From contig NZ_BEWO01000002.1 of the NCBI RefSeq assembly GCF_002723975.1, forward strand, positions 62,001-126,000: a DNA stretch of 64,000 nt. Direction: 5' to 3'. The position numbers and the translations under genes are program-made. Shown in pieces: positions 35,844 through 45,533 of this stretch. Positions within the stretch are counted from its first letter, which is position 1, and every line of letters begins with the position of its first letter. This DNA comes from Gluconobacter japonicus (GTDB lineage: Bacteria > Pseudomonadota > Alphaproteobacteria > Acetobacterales > Acetobacteraceae). Below the pieces are notes generated by a model. That model was given only the letters and a program-made list of their open reading frames with translations, ran no database searches and was not told the DNA's origin.

Positions 35844-38054
35844 TTAGGTCGGTTTGCGCAGCATCCATTGCGGTGCAGCCTTCCCGACCGCCCCACGGCG
35901 CCCTTCCAGCGGTGCCAGATCGGCAGCCGGACGGACGCGCTGTCCCTCCTGCCACAGGAGTCCATCCTCAAGCGTGAAAGCCCGGAGATCACGCAGTGTG
36001 CTCTCTCCAAGCTTCTGGAAGGAGACGCCCGATCCACGGCTCATCTCCGGCACCTGCTCCATTGGGAAGATCAGAGCACGTTTGTTTTGTCCCAGAGCCA
36101 GCACATGCGTTCCAACAGCCGGGATGCAGGCGAAGATGCTTTCGCCCTCCTTGACGTTGAAGACCTGCTTGCCGGTGCGCTTCTCCGCCACGATCCCAGC
36201 TTCAGAAACGATCATGCCACGCCCGCTCTCAGACGCGATCAGGCGCTTGCCGTCTTCCATGACGGGGAACATCGCAACCACACGCTCTTCCTGTGCAATA
36301 TCCACAAGCGTCCGAACAGGCTGACCAAATCCACGTCCACGGGGCAGATCCGCGGCTTTGAGCGTGAACGCCTTGCCTCCACTGGCAATCAGACAGATCC
36401 GATCCGTGCTCTGACATTCCGCCATGAGACCGGCTTCGTCCCCTTCTTTGAAGCGATGCCCCTGTGGGTCCAGCCCATGTCCCTTCATGGCCCTGATCCA
36501 GCCCTCGCGAGACAGAAGAATGGTCAGTGGCTCGCGATCCACTTCAAGCGCTGCCGAAATATCGATAGCTTTAGGGGGCTGTGCAATCTGCGTCCGTCGA
36601 TCGCCCAGCGGGCCACTTCCGAACTTCTTGATCGTCGCATCCAGATCCTTGCCAATCCGGGTCCAGCGGCGCTTTTCAGATCCCAGAAGGGTCTCAAGAG
36701 ATTTGCGTTCATCCGCAAGGGCATCACGCTCCTTGCGGATCTCCATTTCTTCCAGCCTGCGCAGCGAACGCAGACGCATGTTGAGAACGGCTTCCGCCTG
36801 AATATCCGTCAGGGTGAAGGTCTTCATCAGGCTGACCTTCGGCTCATCCTCTTCCCGGATGATGCGAATGACTTCATCCAGATTGAGATAAACCGCCAGA
36901 AAACCATCCAGGATTTCCAGACGGCGCATGACAGCCGCAAGACGATGGTTTGACCGACGCACCAGCACTTCATGGACATGCGCCAGCCACGCCTGAATAA
37001 CCTGCTTGATTGACAGCACACCCGGCACGCGGTCTCCGCCGAGAACATTCATGTTCAGGCTGAAGCGGTTTTCCAGCGCCGTATTGCGGAACATCGTCTC
37101 CATCAGGACTTCAGGGTCACACCCCTTGGTCTTGGGTTCCAGCACCAGACGGATATCCATCGTGCTCTCATCCCGCACGTCTCCAAGTAGCGGGAGCTTA
37201 CGCTGCTCCATCAACTCGGCGATCTGTTCGATCAGACGGGACTTCTGAACCTGATAAGGAATTTCCGTGACAACGATGCACCAGGTTCCAAACCTGCCCT
37301 GCTCCACTTCCCAGCGCGCACGCGTCCTGAAGCTGCCACGACCGGTTTCATAGGAACGAATGATCGACTCGCGATCTTCAACCAGAATACCGCCGGTCGG
37401 GAAATCCGGACCGGGAATGAAATCGACCAGTTCCGCTACGGTCGCATCCGGCTTTTCAATCAGATACTTCGCCGCACGACAGATTTCCGCGGCGTTATGC
37501 GGCGGAATACTCGTCGCCATACCGACGGCAATACCAGCCGCTCCATTAGCCAGCAGGTTCGGGAATGTGCCTGGCAGGACGACAGGTTCGTGGTCTTCGT
37601 TATCGTAAGTCGGGCGGAAATCCACGGCATCATCATTGATACCGTCCAGCAGCGTCTGCGCGATCTCGGTCAGGCGGCTTTCCGTATAACGCATGGCCGC
37701 TGCGCCATCGCCGTCGATGGAGCCGAAATTGCCCTGACCTTCGACGAGCGGATATCGAACGGCAAAATCCTGCGCCAGACGCACGAGTGCTTCGTAAACG
37801 GACGCATCACCGTGCGGGTGAAACTTACCGATCACGTCGCCGACGACACGTGCACACTTTTTAAACCCTGATGTGGGATCAAGGCGTAACTGCTGCATCG
37901 CATAGAGGAGGCGCCGGTGCACCGGCTTGAGACCATCACGCACATCCGGAAGGGACCGCGACATGATCGTCGACATCGCATACGCAATATATCGCTCGCT
38001 CAGAGCCTCCGCGAGCTTGGTATCCTCAATATGACCCGCCAGATCAACGCCCAT
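35844..38054 (-). CDS. parC: DNA topoisomerase IV subunit A
   Basis: A 736-residue ParC. With ParE it decatenates daughter chromosomes. The catalytic tyrosine is Tyr 123 in [10 protein letters not shown], and the quinolone-determining loop reads [12 protein letters not shown], with Ala 84 where E. coli ParC has Ser 80 and Glu 88 kept. The C-terminal beta-pinwheel is represented by [11 protein letters not shown] and following repeats. parE is not adjacent. Its first 24 bases overlap, head to head, the start of a lipoprotein gene. Confidence 0.95.
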   Translation of the reverse strand: MGVDLAGHIEDTKLAEALSERYIAYAMSTIMSRSLPDVRDGLKPVHRRLLYAMQQLRLDPTSGFKKCARVVGDVIGKFHPHGDASVYEALVRLAQDFAVRYPLVEGQGNFGSIDGDGAAAMRYTESRLTEIAQTLLDGINDDAVDFRPTYDNEDHEPVVLPGTFPNLLANGAAGIAVGMATSIPPHNAAEICRAAKYLIEKPDATVAELVDFIPGPDFPTGGILVEDRESIIRSYETGRGSFRTRARWEVEQGRFGTWCIVVTEIPYQVQKSRLIEQIAELMEQRKLPLLGDVRDESTMDIRLVLEPKTKGCDPEVLMETMFRNTALENRFSLNMNVLGGDRVPGVLSIKQVIQAWLAHVHEVLVRRSNHRLAAVMRRLEILDGFLAVYLNLDEVIRIIREEDEPKVSLMKTFTLTDIQAEAVLNMRLRSLRRLEEMEIRKERDALADERKSLETLLGSEKRRWTRIGKDLDATIKKFGSGPLGDRRTQIAQPPKAIDISAALEVDREPLTILLSREGWIRAMKGHGLDPQGHRFKEGDEAGLMAECQSTDRICLIASGGKAFTLKAADLPRGRGFGQPVRTLVDIAQEERVVAMFPVMEDGKRLIASESGRGMIVSEAGIVAEKRTGKQVFNVKEGESIFACIPAVGTHVLALGQNKRALIFPMEQVPEMSRGSGVSFQKLGESTLRDLRAFTLEDGLLWQEGQRVRPAADLAPLEGRRGAVGKAAPQWMLRKPT

Positions 38055-38507
38055 GCACTTCCCCTTTTCTCAGCAGGACTTAGACACTGCCGCCCGCTCC
38101 TGTCCAGCGTTGCGCTCGTTCTTCTTTCAGCCTGTTCGCCGTACCGGCCGATCCTTCATGAAGAAGATACGCTGGCCCGTAACGGCTTTGTCGCCCATGA
38201 GGCTAATACCACAGCCCGATGGCAGATGATGAACCTGCTGCCTCCAAACACCATGACCTATCGCATGCAGGGCAATGTAGCCGTGATGCTCTATGCGGAC
38301 CCGACCGCATGCGGATGCGTCTATATGGGCAATATGGTGGCCTATCATGCCTATCAACTCAGCCACCCTGTTTCCGCCGATGATGAGCAGCGCATGACAG
38401 CGGAAATCAACCAGCATCCGGGATGGGACTGGTCCGTCTGGAACTGGACTGCCGACCCGGATGTCGTCAGCGGAGTTCGTCCGGGTCCTGTGCAGGTTCG
38501 ATATTGA
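38031..38507 (+). CDS. Predicted lipoprotein of unknown function
   Basis: A 158-residue protein with a long n-region, a hydrophobic core and a good lipobox (LLSAC, Cys about 35), so it should be a lipoprotein. The mature part contains a Cys-rich CGCVYMG segment and W-rich C-terminus (WDWSVWNW). I recognise no family. The ATG at 38031 lies inside parC on the other strand (24-base head-to-head overlap); no later in-frame ATG precedes the signal peptide core. The 3' end overlaps recO by 41 bases. Confidence 0.68.
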   Translation: MTRQINAHALPLFSAGLRHCRPLLSSVALVLLSACSPYRPILHEEDTLARNGFVAHEANTTARWQMMNLLPPNTMTYRMQGNVAVMLYADPTACGCVYMGNMVAYHAYQLSHPVSADDEQRMTAEINQHPGWDWSVWNWTADPDVVSGVRPGPVQVRY

Positions 38508-39261
38508 GATCTTCGATGATCTCATCTTTTCCGGTCAGCCTGCGAATACGTTCGAACAGCCTTTCGCGCGCCGCAGGCAAGGGCTGGTGCCGCACGCCAA
38601 AAACCCACCGTGAAAGAAAGTGGCCGGTCAGCGTCATTCCTGCCAGCCAGTCTTCGGGGCTACCCTCTTCCGTTTCATTGGCCAGAAACGCAGGAAGCAC
38701 CAACAGCCGATCGCGCCAGGCACCAGCACCCTCGTCGCTCACGGCGCGCCCGGACTTTGGGGAGACAAAATTCAGGTTGTCACACCCTCCGGTGACGGCA
38801 CAGGCAGAAAGATCCAGTCCGTAACCCAGTTCGCCCAGTAATTCTCGTTCCCAGCGCAGATAGGCCGCTATAGGAGGCGGCTTAGGCGCGATTCCTATCA
38901 ACGTCAGAAGCCGGATCAGGCGCATGAAAAGTTCGGGATGAGCTTCCCCTTGGGGTAGAGCACCATCCGCCAGAGCGCACGCACTACTCACCATGGCCAG
39001 TTGAAGAGGAAGATCAAGCAGTCTTGCCCCTACACTCTGAACAGGTTCAGCCGTAACGGCACCAAGCTGATCTGACAGTCTGGCACGCCAGCGCGCCATG
39101 ACAAGATTACCTGTTTGCCAAAGAGGGGCCTGTTTTCTGGACCCGCCACCGCGCACCATTCCGTGTGAAACGCCATGCTCTTCGCTCAGCAGATGAACAA
39201 GAGCACTGCCTTCTCCGTAAGGACGAACAGACAGGACCAGTGCAGCCGCTTCCCACTCCAT
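38467..39261 (-). CDS. recO: DNA repair protein RecO
   Basis: A 264-residue RecO, which with RecR loads RecA onto SSB-coated single-stranded DNA. The N-terminal OB fold starts MEWEAAALVLSVRPYGEGSALVHLL-like with the LSEEHGVSHGMVRGG segment, followed by a helical domain with CDNLNFVSPKSG near residue 165 (part of the usual zinc site region). The ATG at 39261 is where homology begins. It follows tsf after a terminator and overlaps the convergent lipoprotein gene by 41 bases. Confidence 0.9.
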   Translation of the reverse strand: MEWEAAALVLSVRPYGEGSALVHLLSEEHGVSHGMVRGGGSRKQAPLWQTGNLVMARWRARLSDQLGAVTAEPVQSVGARLLDLPLQLAMVSSACALADGALPQGEAHPELFMRLIRLLTLIGIAPKPPPIAAYLRWERELLGELGYGLDLSACAVTGGCDNLNFVSPKSGRAVSDEGAGAWRDRLLVLPAFLANETEEGSPEDWLAGMTLTGHFLSRWVFGVRHQPLPAARERLFERIRRLTGKDEIIEDLNIEPAQDPDELR

Positions 39262-39287
39262 CACAGCACGATGCTCCCGACAAAGAC

Positions 39288-39331
39288 CAAAAACAGAAAA
39301 ACTCCCGCACGAGTACCGTGCGGGAGTTTCC
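39288..39331 (-). terminator. Intrinsic terminator of tsf
   Basis: A perfect 11-bp stem (39300-39310 with 39318-39328, seven-base loop) is followed on the minus strand by TTTTCTGTTTTT. It lies about 60 bases after the tsf stop and before recO. Confidence 0.9.
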
Positions 39332-39388
39332 AATCTCTTTCAGTTTCAACCAGGCAGACAAGCCTGCCTGGTCAAATGGAAAAAGATC

Positions 39389-40297
39389 TTACTTGGTGCC
39401 AGCAGCAGCAGCCACTTCGGCAGCGAAGTCGTTTTCTTCCTTCTCGATGCCTTCACCAAGCTGGAAGCGCTCGAAGCCAACCAGCTTCGCGCCAGACTTT
39501 TCCACAACCTTTGCCACGCGGCTTTCGCCATCGAGAACCCAGACCTGCTCCAGAAGAACAACTTCTTCATAGAACTTGCGGATACGACCTTCGACCATCT
39601 TCTCGATGATGGCTTCCGGCTTGCCGGAATCACGGGCCTGTTCGATCAGAACCGTACGCTCACGCTCCAGAGACTCCGGATCGACGCTTGCAACATCCAG
39701 AGCAGCCGGACGGGTTGCAGCAACATGCATGCCAATCTGGCGGCCGAGCGTCAGGAGAGCGTCGGACTCGGACGGAGCCTGAAGAGCGGCGAGAACACCG
39801 ATCTTCCCAATGCCCGGGCGCAGTGCGCTGTGGACGTAGCTGGCGACAACACCGGACTCAACAGACAGAACGCGAGCGCGACGGATCGACATGTTCTCGC
39901 CGATCGTAGCGATCAGATGCGTCAGTTCGTCGGCAACCGTACGGCCGGACGGAACCTTGGCTGCCTTGATGGCTTCCAGATCTTCGCCAACTTCCAGAGC
40001 AACCTGAGCAACCTGCTCGACGAATGCCTGGAATGCTTCGTTACGGCCAACGAAGTCCGTCTCAGCGTTGACTTCAACCATAGCGGCGCGGTTCGGACCG
40101 GAGACAACGCCAACCAGACCTTCAGCCGTTGTACGGCCGGACTTCTTGGCAGCCTGGGACAGACCCTTGGTGCGAAGCCAGTCGATGGCTGCTTCCATGT
40201 CAGCAGCAGCTTCCGTCAGAGCCTTCTTGCAATCCATCATGCCTGCGCCGGTCTTCTCGCGCAGTTCGCGAACCAGGGCTGCGGTGATTTCTGCCAT
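39389..40297 (-). CDS. tsf: Elongation factor Ts
   Basis: A 302-residue EF-Ts, the nucleotide exchange factor for EF-Tu. The N-terminal UBA-like module [24 protein letters not shown] (residues 4-27) and [10 protein letters not shown] are diagnostic, followed by the two-part dimerisation core. It lies downstream of rpsB with a hairpin between, as in the widely conserved rpsB-tsf operon, and is closed by a strong terminator. Confidence 0.97.
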   Translation of the reverse strand: MAEITAALVRELREKTGAGMMDCKKALTEAAADMEAAIDWLRTKGLSQAAKKSGRTTAEGLVGVVSGPNRAAMVEVNAETDFVGRNEAFQAFVEQVAQVALEVGEDLEAIKAAKVPSGRTVADELTHLIATIGENMSIRRARVLSVESGVVASYVHSALRPGIGKIGVLAALQAPSESDALLTLGRQIGMHVAATRPAALDVASVDPESLERERTVLIEQARDSGKPEAIIEKMVEGRIRKFYEEVVLLEQVWVLDGESRVAKVVEKSGAKLVGFERFQLGEGIEKEENDFAAEVAAAAGTK

Positions 40298-40318
40298 GTT
40301 CTCTTATCCCTCGAAAAG

Positions 40319-40354
40319 ATCATGCGGCCGAGCGTAAACGCCCGACCGCATGCA
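40319..40354 (-). promoter_or_regulatory. Hairpin between rpsB and tsf (possible attenuator)
   Basis: A seven-base stem (40321-40327 with 40346-40352) continues inward with a shorter GCG/CGC pairing around a four-base loop, followed on the minus strand by ATCTTTTC. It resembles the partial terminator known between rpsB and tsf in other bacteria, which sets their expression ratio. Confidence 0.5.
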
Positions 40355-40402
40355 TGTTTCTTCCAGTTACCGCATCTTCAGATGATGACACGGCACGCTG
40401 TC

Positions 40403-41188
40403 TCAGTTGGCGGCTGGAGCCTGCTCTTCAGCGGCTTCCAGAACAGCCGTCTCAGCCGGCAGTTCTTCTTCAGCACCGATGTCATGACCCGAAGCAGCCA
40501 GTTCAGCGGAAATACCGTCCAGAACTGCGCCGGAGATCAGGTCGCAATACAGCGTGATCGCACGGATTGCATCGTCGTTGCCCGGGATCGGGAACGTAAC
40601 GCCAGCCGGGTTGGAGTTGCTGTCCAGAATGCCGATGACCGGGATACCCAGCTTGTTGGCTTCTTCAACAGCCAGCTTTTCCTTGTTCGTGTCGATCACG
40701 AAAATCAGGTCCGGCAGGCCGCCCATTTCCTTGATGCCGCCGAGGGAACGCTCGAGCTTCTCGCGGTCACGCGTGATGTCGAGAACTTCCTTCTTCGTCA
40801 GACCAGCCGTGTCACCAGCAAGCATTTCATCGATCTGGCGCAGACGCTTGATGGAGCCCGTGATGGTCTTCCAGTTCGTCAGCATGCCGCCGAGCCAGCG
40901 ATGGTTCACATAGTACTGACCGCAACGCTGTGCAGCTTCAGCAACGTGCTCAGCAGCAGCGCGCTTCGTGCCAACGAACAGAACGCGGCCACCGTTGGCA
41001 ACCGTCTCGCGGACCAGCTTCAGAGCGCGGTCGAGCAGCGGAACCGTCTGCTGCAGGTCGATGATGTGGACCTGGTTGCGAACACCGAACAGGTACGGCG
41101 CCATAGCCGGGTTCCAGCGACGGGTATGGTGACCGAAGTGAACACCGGCTTCGAGCAGCTGGCGCATGGTGAATTCTGGCATTGCCAT
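40403..41188 (-). CDS. rpsB: 30S ribosomal protein S2
   Basis: A 261-residue S2 with the usual starting block [41 protein letters not shown] and [12 protein letters not shown], plus a C-terminal Ala/Glu-rich tail typical of Alphaproteobacteria. It is the first gene of the rpsB-tsf operon, downstream of dnaE on the same strand but with its own likely promoter (41316-41344) and a leader of over 100 bases. An ATG two codons in is also possible. Confidence 0.97.
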   Translation of the reverse strand: MAMPEFTMRQLLEAGVHFGHHTRRWNPAMAPYLFGVRNQVHIIDLQQTVPLLDRALKLVRETVANGGRVLFVGTKRAAAEHVAEAAQRCGQYYVNHRWLGGMLTNWKTITGSIKRLRQIDEMLAGDTAGLTKKEVLDITRDREKLERSLGGIKEMGGLPDLIFVIDTNKEKLAVEEANKLGIPVIGILDSNSNPAGVTFPIPGNDDAIRAITLYCDLISGAVLDGISAELAASGHDIGAEEELPAETAVLEAAEEQAPAAN

Positions 41189-41315
41189 GATTCAAATTCC
41201 TAGCATCTGGTTGGACCTCCGCATGGCGACGTCCCTTGCGGAACACCAGAAAACCTCAGGGCCATGCGTGCGGATTGACCGCTTTCTCCCACGAGGGATG
41301 CCAGCGGACGAGCGC

Positions 41316-41344
41316 GATATGGCCGATCTTTGGTCAGATTGCAA
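41316..41344 (-). promoter_or_regulatory. Candidate promoter of rpsB-tsf
   Basis: On the minus strand TTGCAA (41339-41344) and CATATC (41316-41321) with 17-base spacing. The -35 box lies 16 bases after the dnaE stop. The resulting leader of about 120 bases could carry S2 autoregulation, as known in other bacteria. Confidence 0.5.
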
Positions 41345-41359
41345 GGGTTTTCCGCCAGA

Positions 41360-44300
41360 TCAGCGCTGTTCAGCCTTCTCGACCCCCCGAACAGTCCGTA
41401 GGCGTTCAGCCAGACGTGGTGTGACCCGATATGTGCCCGGAAGTGCGATTTCCACATCTCTCGTTTCTTCGAGAGAGGGCAGGAAAACAACTTTCCCGTG
41501 TCCTCCCCGCATTTCCGCCAACATTTCAGAAAGCGTGGGAAGCGCATCCATCTGCTTCAGCCATACGCGCATTTCAGACCGTTCAGCCGCAGCAGCGGTT
41601 TCGAGATCCATGACGCTTTGCGCCGTAATCCGCAGTGCATCTCCATCCAGTTTAAGCTCTGCTGTCACCAGAATAGCCTGTCCAGCCACCAGAAGATCCC
41701 GGCACGAAATCAGAGTTTCCGCGAAAAGCGTAACTTCACATCCGCCGCCGCTGTCCGAAAGGTTGACCCAGGCCATCTTTTTGCCAGTGCGGGTCGGACG
41801 CTCTTTCTTATCAACAACGCACCCCGCTATCTTGACGCGCATAGTGCCTGTTTTTGCAGCATTTTCCAGAGCGTTAGAGGGTGTGACACCCAGCCTTCTG
41901 AGAACCGTACGATAAGCATCCAACGGGTGAGCGCTCATATGAAAGCCAATGGCCGAGGCCTCAAGCGACAGGCGCTCGAAATCCGGCCACGGGCGCCCTT
42001 CATTCAACCGCAAAATCTCACGATCCTGACCGCTACCGCCAAACAATCCTGACTGGCCCATCTGCTGCTCCTGAGCCCGCGACTGCGCCCGACGTAACAG
42101 AATATCTGCACTCGAAAAAACGGTATGGCGATCCTTAAGAAGACTGTCAAAAGCTCCTGATTTTGCAAGACTTTCTATCTGTATTTTATTCAGGCTTTTG
42201 GGATCACAACGCTCTGCAAAATCCGTTAGATCCTGGAAAGGCTTATTACCGCGGGCGGCAACGACAGAGTCCATTGCGGCTGCACCAACACGCTTGATGG
42301 CGGATAGGGCGTATCGAATTCCTTGACGACCGTCCTCAAGTGTCTCGATCGAGAAATCTGCCATGGACTTGTTGATGTCGACAGGGAGAACTTTAATGTT
42401 CATCCGCCGCGCTTCCTGACAGAGGGCTGCCAGCTTATCCGTCTTTTCGCGTGCCAGTGACATGCAGCCCGCAAGGAAAGCAACAGGATGGTTCGCCTTC
42501 ATCCATGCTGTTTGATACGAAACCAGCGCATAGGCTGCAGCGTGAGACTTGTTGAACCCATAATCAGCAAAACGAGCCATAAGATCAAAGACTTCAACGG
42601 CTTTGTCTTGGGGGATTCCTCTGGCTGTTGCACCTTCCGTAAAGATCTCGCGCTGCTTCTCCATTTCGGACGCGATCTTTTTGCCCATGGCGCGTCTTAG
42701 AAGATCAGCGCCACCCAGACTGTAGCCGGCCATCTTCTGGGCGATCTGCATGACCTGTTCCTGATAGACCATGATGCCATAGGTCTCTTCAAGGATGTCA
42801 CGGATCTCTTCGTGCGGCGGCTCCCATGGTTCACCATGTTTGCGGCGGCAGTAATCCGGAATGTTGGCCATTGGCCCCGGACGATACAGAGACACGCCCG
42901 CAATCAGATCTTCCAGACGGCTGGCAGCCATCTGCTTGAGCATGTCCCGCATACCCGCGCCTTCGAACTGGAAGACACCGGCCGTATCCCCTTTGGCAAG
43001 CATTTCGAAGGTCTTGGTGTCATCCAGAGGAATACGTGAGAGATCGACGATAACACCTTGTTCTTTAAGGAAATCCAGACCTCTTTTCAAAATTGTCAGG
43101 GTCGTCAGGCCAAGGAAGTCGAACTTTACAAGACCGGCCTGTTCCACAAACTTCATGTTGTACTGGGTAACCAGCATATCGCTCTTTGGATCGCGATAGA
43201 GCGGTACAAGTTCGACCAGTTCACGATCCCCGATCACCACACCCGCAGCATGGGTTGAGGCATGGCGGTAGAGTCCCTCAAGCTGGAGCGCGATTTCCAA
43301 AAGACGCTTCAGGGCTTCATCACTGTCCCGCATTTCCTGCAGGCGCGGCTCTCCGTCGATCGCCTGCGCCAGCGTAACAGGCTTCGCGGGATTGTTCGGG
43401 ATAAGCTCGGCAACGCGATTAACCATGCCGTAAGGCAGACCCAGCACACGCCCGACATCCCGGACAGCCGCCTTCGCCTGCAGCTTTCCAAAAGTAATGA
43501 TCTGAGCGACGCGACTGCCGCCGTATTCTTCGCGGACATACCGGATCACTTCGTCACGGCGGTCCTGACAGAAGTCGATATCAAAGTCAGGCATCGAGAC
43601 GCGTTCCGGGTTCAGGAAGCGCTCGAACAGGAGCCCGAAAGGAAGCGGATCGATATCGGTAATGGTCAGGGCGTAAGCGACCAGTGAGCCAGCGCCCGAT
43701 CCACGTCCTGGCCCCACGGGAATATCATGAGCCTTGGCCCATTGGATAAAGTCGGCAACGATCAGGAAGTAACCTGGGAATCCCATCTTCGCGATGATGT
43801 CGAGTTCCGTCTGAAGACGTTCGGAATAGATTTTCCGTTTATCTTTATCGGCATTGATCGCCTCAAGCCGCTTTTCCAGCCCTTCCCACGCCATGGCCCG
43901 CAGCGTTTCTTCTTCCGTTGAACCTTCGCGAACCTTGGGACAGATGGGCAGCAGTGGCTTGCGGGTACAGGCGGCCACGGCGCATTTCTGCGCAATAATC
44001 AGCGTGTTATCGCAGGCTTCCGGAAGATCCTTGAAAAGCTCCCGCATTTCGGCAGGCGTCTTGAACCATGCCTGCGGTGAAACATGCCAGCGGTCAGCCT
44101 CCGCCATGGTCCGCCCCTGTGCGATACAGATCAGCGCATCATGCGCTTCATGCATCTGCGGCGTGGGAAAGAAGCATTCATTGGTCGCGACAAGAGGAAT
44201 GTCGAGCTTATCGGCCAGAGGCACAAGAATACTCTCAATTTCCTGCTCGCCAGCCTCACCCAGACGATTCAGTTCGACTGCAATGTTCTGGGGAAATGCC

Positions 44301-44782
44301 TCCATCAAACGGCGCAGAAGAACTTCCGCCTCGTCTTTCTGTTCATCATAAATCAGGCGATTGATCGGCCCACGATTACCCCCGGTGAGCAGAAAAAGAC
44401 CATCCGCATGCTGGCACAGAACATCTACGGCAACGGTGGGGTCAGCCGGATCACCGTTCAGGAAGCCATGCGAGGACAGGATCTGCAGATTGGCAAGACC
44501 CGTTTCGTTCCGTGCCAGAACCACCAGCGGCTCGGAAGGCGCGCCGGGTTTTGTGCTCCGCGATGGTAGGGAGAGCTGGCAGCCAACGATAGGTTGAACA
44601 CCGGCATTGCGACAGTACAGGGAAAATTCCAACGCCCCGAAAAGATTGCCACTATCCGTCAGGGCGACGGCAGGCATGGCATTTTTGGTGGCGAGCCCGA
44701 CAAGATCTGCAATGCGAATGGCTCCCTGACTCAGGGAGTATGCGGAGTGATTGCGAAGATGAACGAAATCGGCATGAGACAT
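41360..44782 (-). CDS. dnaE: DNA polymerase III subunit alpha
   Basis: A 1140-residue DnaE1-type replicative polymerase. It has an N-terminal PHP domain (FVHLRNHSAYSLSQG), the polymerase active site with GPGRGSGAGSLVAY and PDFDIDFCQDRRDEVI (catalytic aspartates), the HxH region ASTHAAGVV, YQEQVMQIA, the tandem helix-hairpin-helix and a C-terminal OB fold (VKIAGCVVDKKERPTRTGKKM in part). It ends the birA-coaX-rnj-proS-lolC-lolD-dnaE run, starting 61 bases after lolD. Confidence 0.97.
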   Translation of the reverse strand: MSHADFVHLRNHSAYSLSQGAIRIADLVGLATKNAMPAVALTDSGNLFGALEFSLYCRNAGVQPIVGCQLSLPSRSTKPGAPSEPLVVLARNETGLANLQILSSHGFLNGDPADPTVAVDVLCQHADGLFLLTGGNRGPINRLIYDEQKDEAEVLLRRLMEAFPQNIAVELNRLGEAGEQEIESILVPLADKLDIPLVATNECFFPTPQMHEAHDALICIAQGRTMAEADRWHVSPQAWFKTPAEMRELFKDLPEACDNTLIIAQKCAVAACTRKPLLPICPKVREGSTEEETLRAMAWEGLEKRLEAINADKDKRKIYSERLQTELDIIAKMGFPGYFLIVADFIQWAKAHDIPVGPGRGSGAGSLVAYALTITDIDPLPFGLLFERFLNPERVSMPDFDIDFCQDRRDEVIRYVREEYGGSRVAQIITFGKLQAKAAVRDVGRVLGLPYGMVNRVAELIPNNPAKPVTLAQAIDGEPRLQEMRDSDEALKRLLEIALQLEGLYRHASTHAAGVVIGDRELVELVPLYRDPKSDMLVTQYNMKFVEQAGLVKFDFLGLTTLTILKRGLDFLKEQGVIVDLSRIPLDDTKTFEMLAKGDTAGVFQFEGAGMRDMLKQMAASRLEDLIAGVSLYRPGPMANIPDYCRRKHGEPWEPPHEEIRDILEETYGIMVYQEQVMQIAQKMAGYSLGGADLLRRAMGKKIASEMEKQREIFTEGATARGIPQDKAVEVFDLMARFADYGFNKSHAAAYALVSYQTAWMKANHPVAFLAGCMSLAREKTDKLAALCQEARRMNIKVLPVDINKSMADFSIETLEDGRQGIRYALSAIKRVGAAAMDSVVAARGNKPFQDLTDFAERCDPKSLNKIQIESLAKSGAFDSLLKDRHTVFSSADILLRRAQSRAQEQQMGQSGLFGGSGQDREILRLNEGRPWPDFERLSLEASAIGFHMSAHPLDAYRTVLRRLGVTPSNALENAAKTGTMRVKIAGCVVDKKERPTRTGKKMAWVNLSDSGGGCEVTLFAETLISCRDLLVAGQAILVTAELKLDGDALRITAQSVMDLETAAAAERSEMRVWLKQMDALPTLSEMLAEMRGGHGKVVFLPSLEETRDVEIALPGTYRVTPRLAERLRTVRGVEKAEQR

Positions 44783-44843
44783 GCCATCATTCTATCAGGA
44801 CCGACGAGCAGATACAGCGTTCTTCTCGTCAGTTCAGGGCAAT

Positions 44844-45533
44844 TCAGAAAGGAACGAGCTTTCCATCCCGCAACGTAACCGTGCGATCCATGCGTGCTGC
44901 GAGTTCCTTGTTGTGGGTTGCGATAAGGGCTGCAACGCCTTCCTCACGCACCACACGCAGGAGTTCGTCAAAAACATGGTCGGAAGTCGCGATATCCAGA
45001 TTGCCCGTCGGTTCATCCGCCAGAAGAAGCTTCGGGCGATTGGCAAGCGCACGGGCAATCGCCGTGCGCTGCTGCTCTCCACCAGAAAGACGTCCAGGCA
45101 GGGAGTTGAGGCGATGAGACAGACCAAAACGACCTAGCAGATCCTCTGCACGCACTTTTGCAGCTTTTGCCGAAACGCCAGCCACCAACTGAGGCAGCAT
45201 CACGTTCTCACAAGCCGTGAATTCACCAAGAAGATGATGAAACTGGTACACGAAGCCGATCTGATCCCGGCGCACAGCCGTTCGCACGGTATCGCTCAAA
45301 CCGCTGACCGGCTTCTCGCCAATATAGACAGTACCTTCCGTTGGTGCTTCCAACAATCCTGCCAAATGAAGCAGCGTGGATTTACCAGTACCGCTTGGCG
45401 CCACAAGGGCTACAATTTCACCTGGATAAAGAGAAAACGATGCTCCAGAGAGAATCTCCAGAGTCTCTTCACCAGATTTGAAGCGACGGGTCAGATTTTC
45501 CAGCCGTAGAGCCGTCATTCGGGCTTCACTCAT
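44844..45533 (-). CDS. lolD: Lipoprotein-releasing ABC transporter ATPase LolD
   Basis: A 229-residue ABC ATPase. Walker A is APSGTGKST, the Q-loop region [20 protein letters not shown] carries the LolD-type sequence, the signature is LSGGEQQR and Walker [12 protein letters not shown]. With LolC/E it extracts mature lipoproteins from the inner membrane and hands them to LolA. The ATG at 45533 overlaps the lolC stop by eight bases; an ATG five codons later is possible. Confidence 0.94.
   Translation of the reverse strand: MSEARMTALRLENLTRRFKSGEETLEILSGASFSLYPGEIVALVAPSGTGKSTLLHLAGLLEAPTEGTVYIGEKPVSGLSDTVRTAVRRDQIGFVYQFHHLLGEFTACENVMLPQLVAGVSAKAAKVRAEDLLGRFGLSHRLNSLPGRLSGGEQQRTAIARALANRPKLLLADEPTGNLDIATSDHVFDELLRVVREEGVAALIATHNKELAARMDRTVTLRDGKLVPF

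Noticed and set aside
39725-41203. 492-codon open frame on the plus strand across tsf and rpsB
   Set aside because: It runs antisense through two essential genes and their gap; the codon bias of highly expressed genes creates such long reverse frames.
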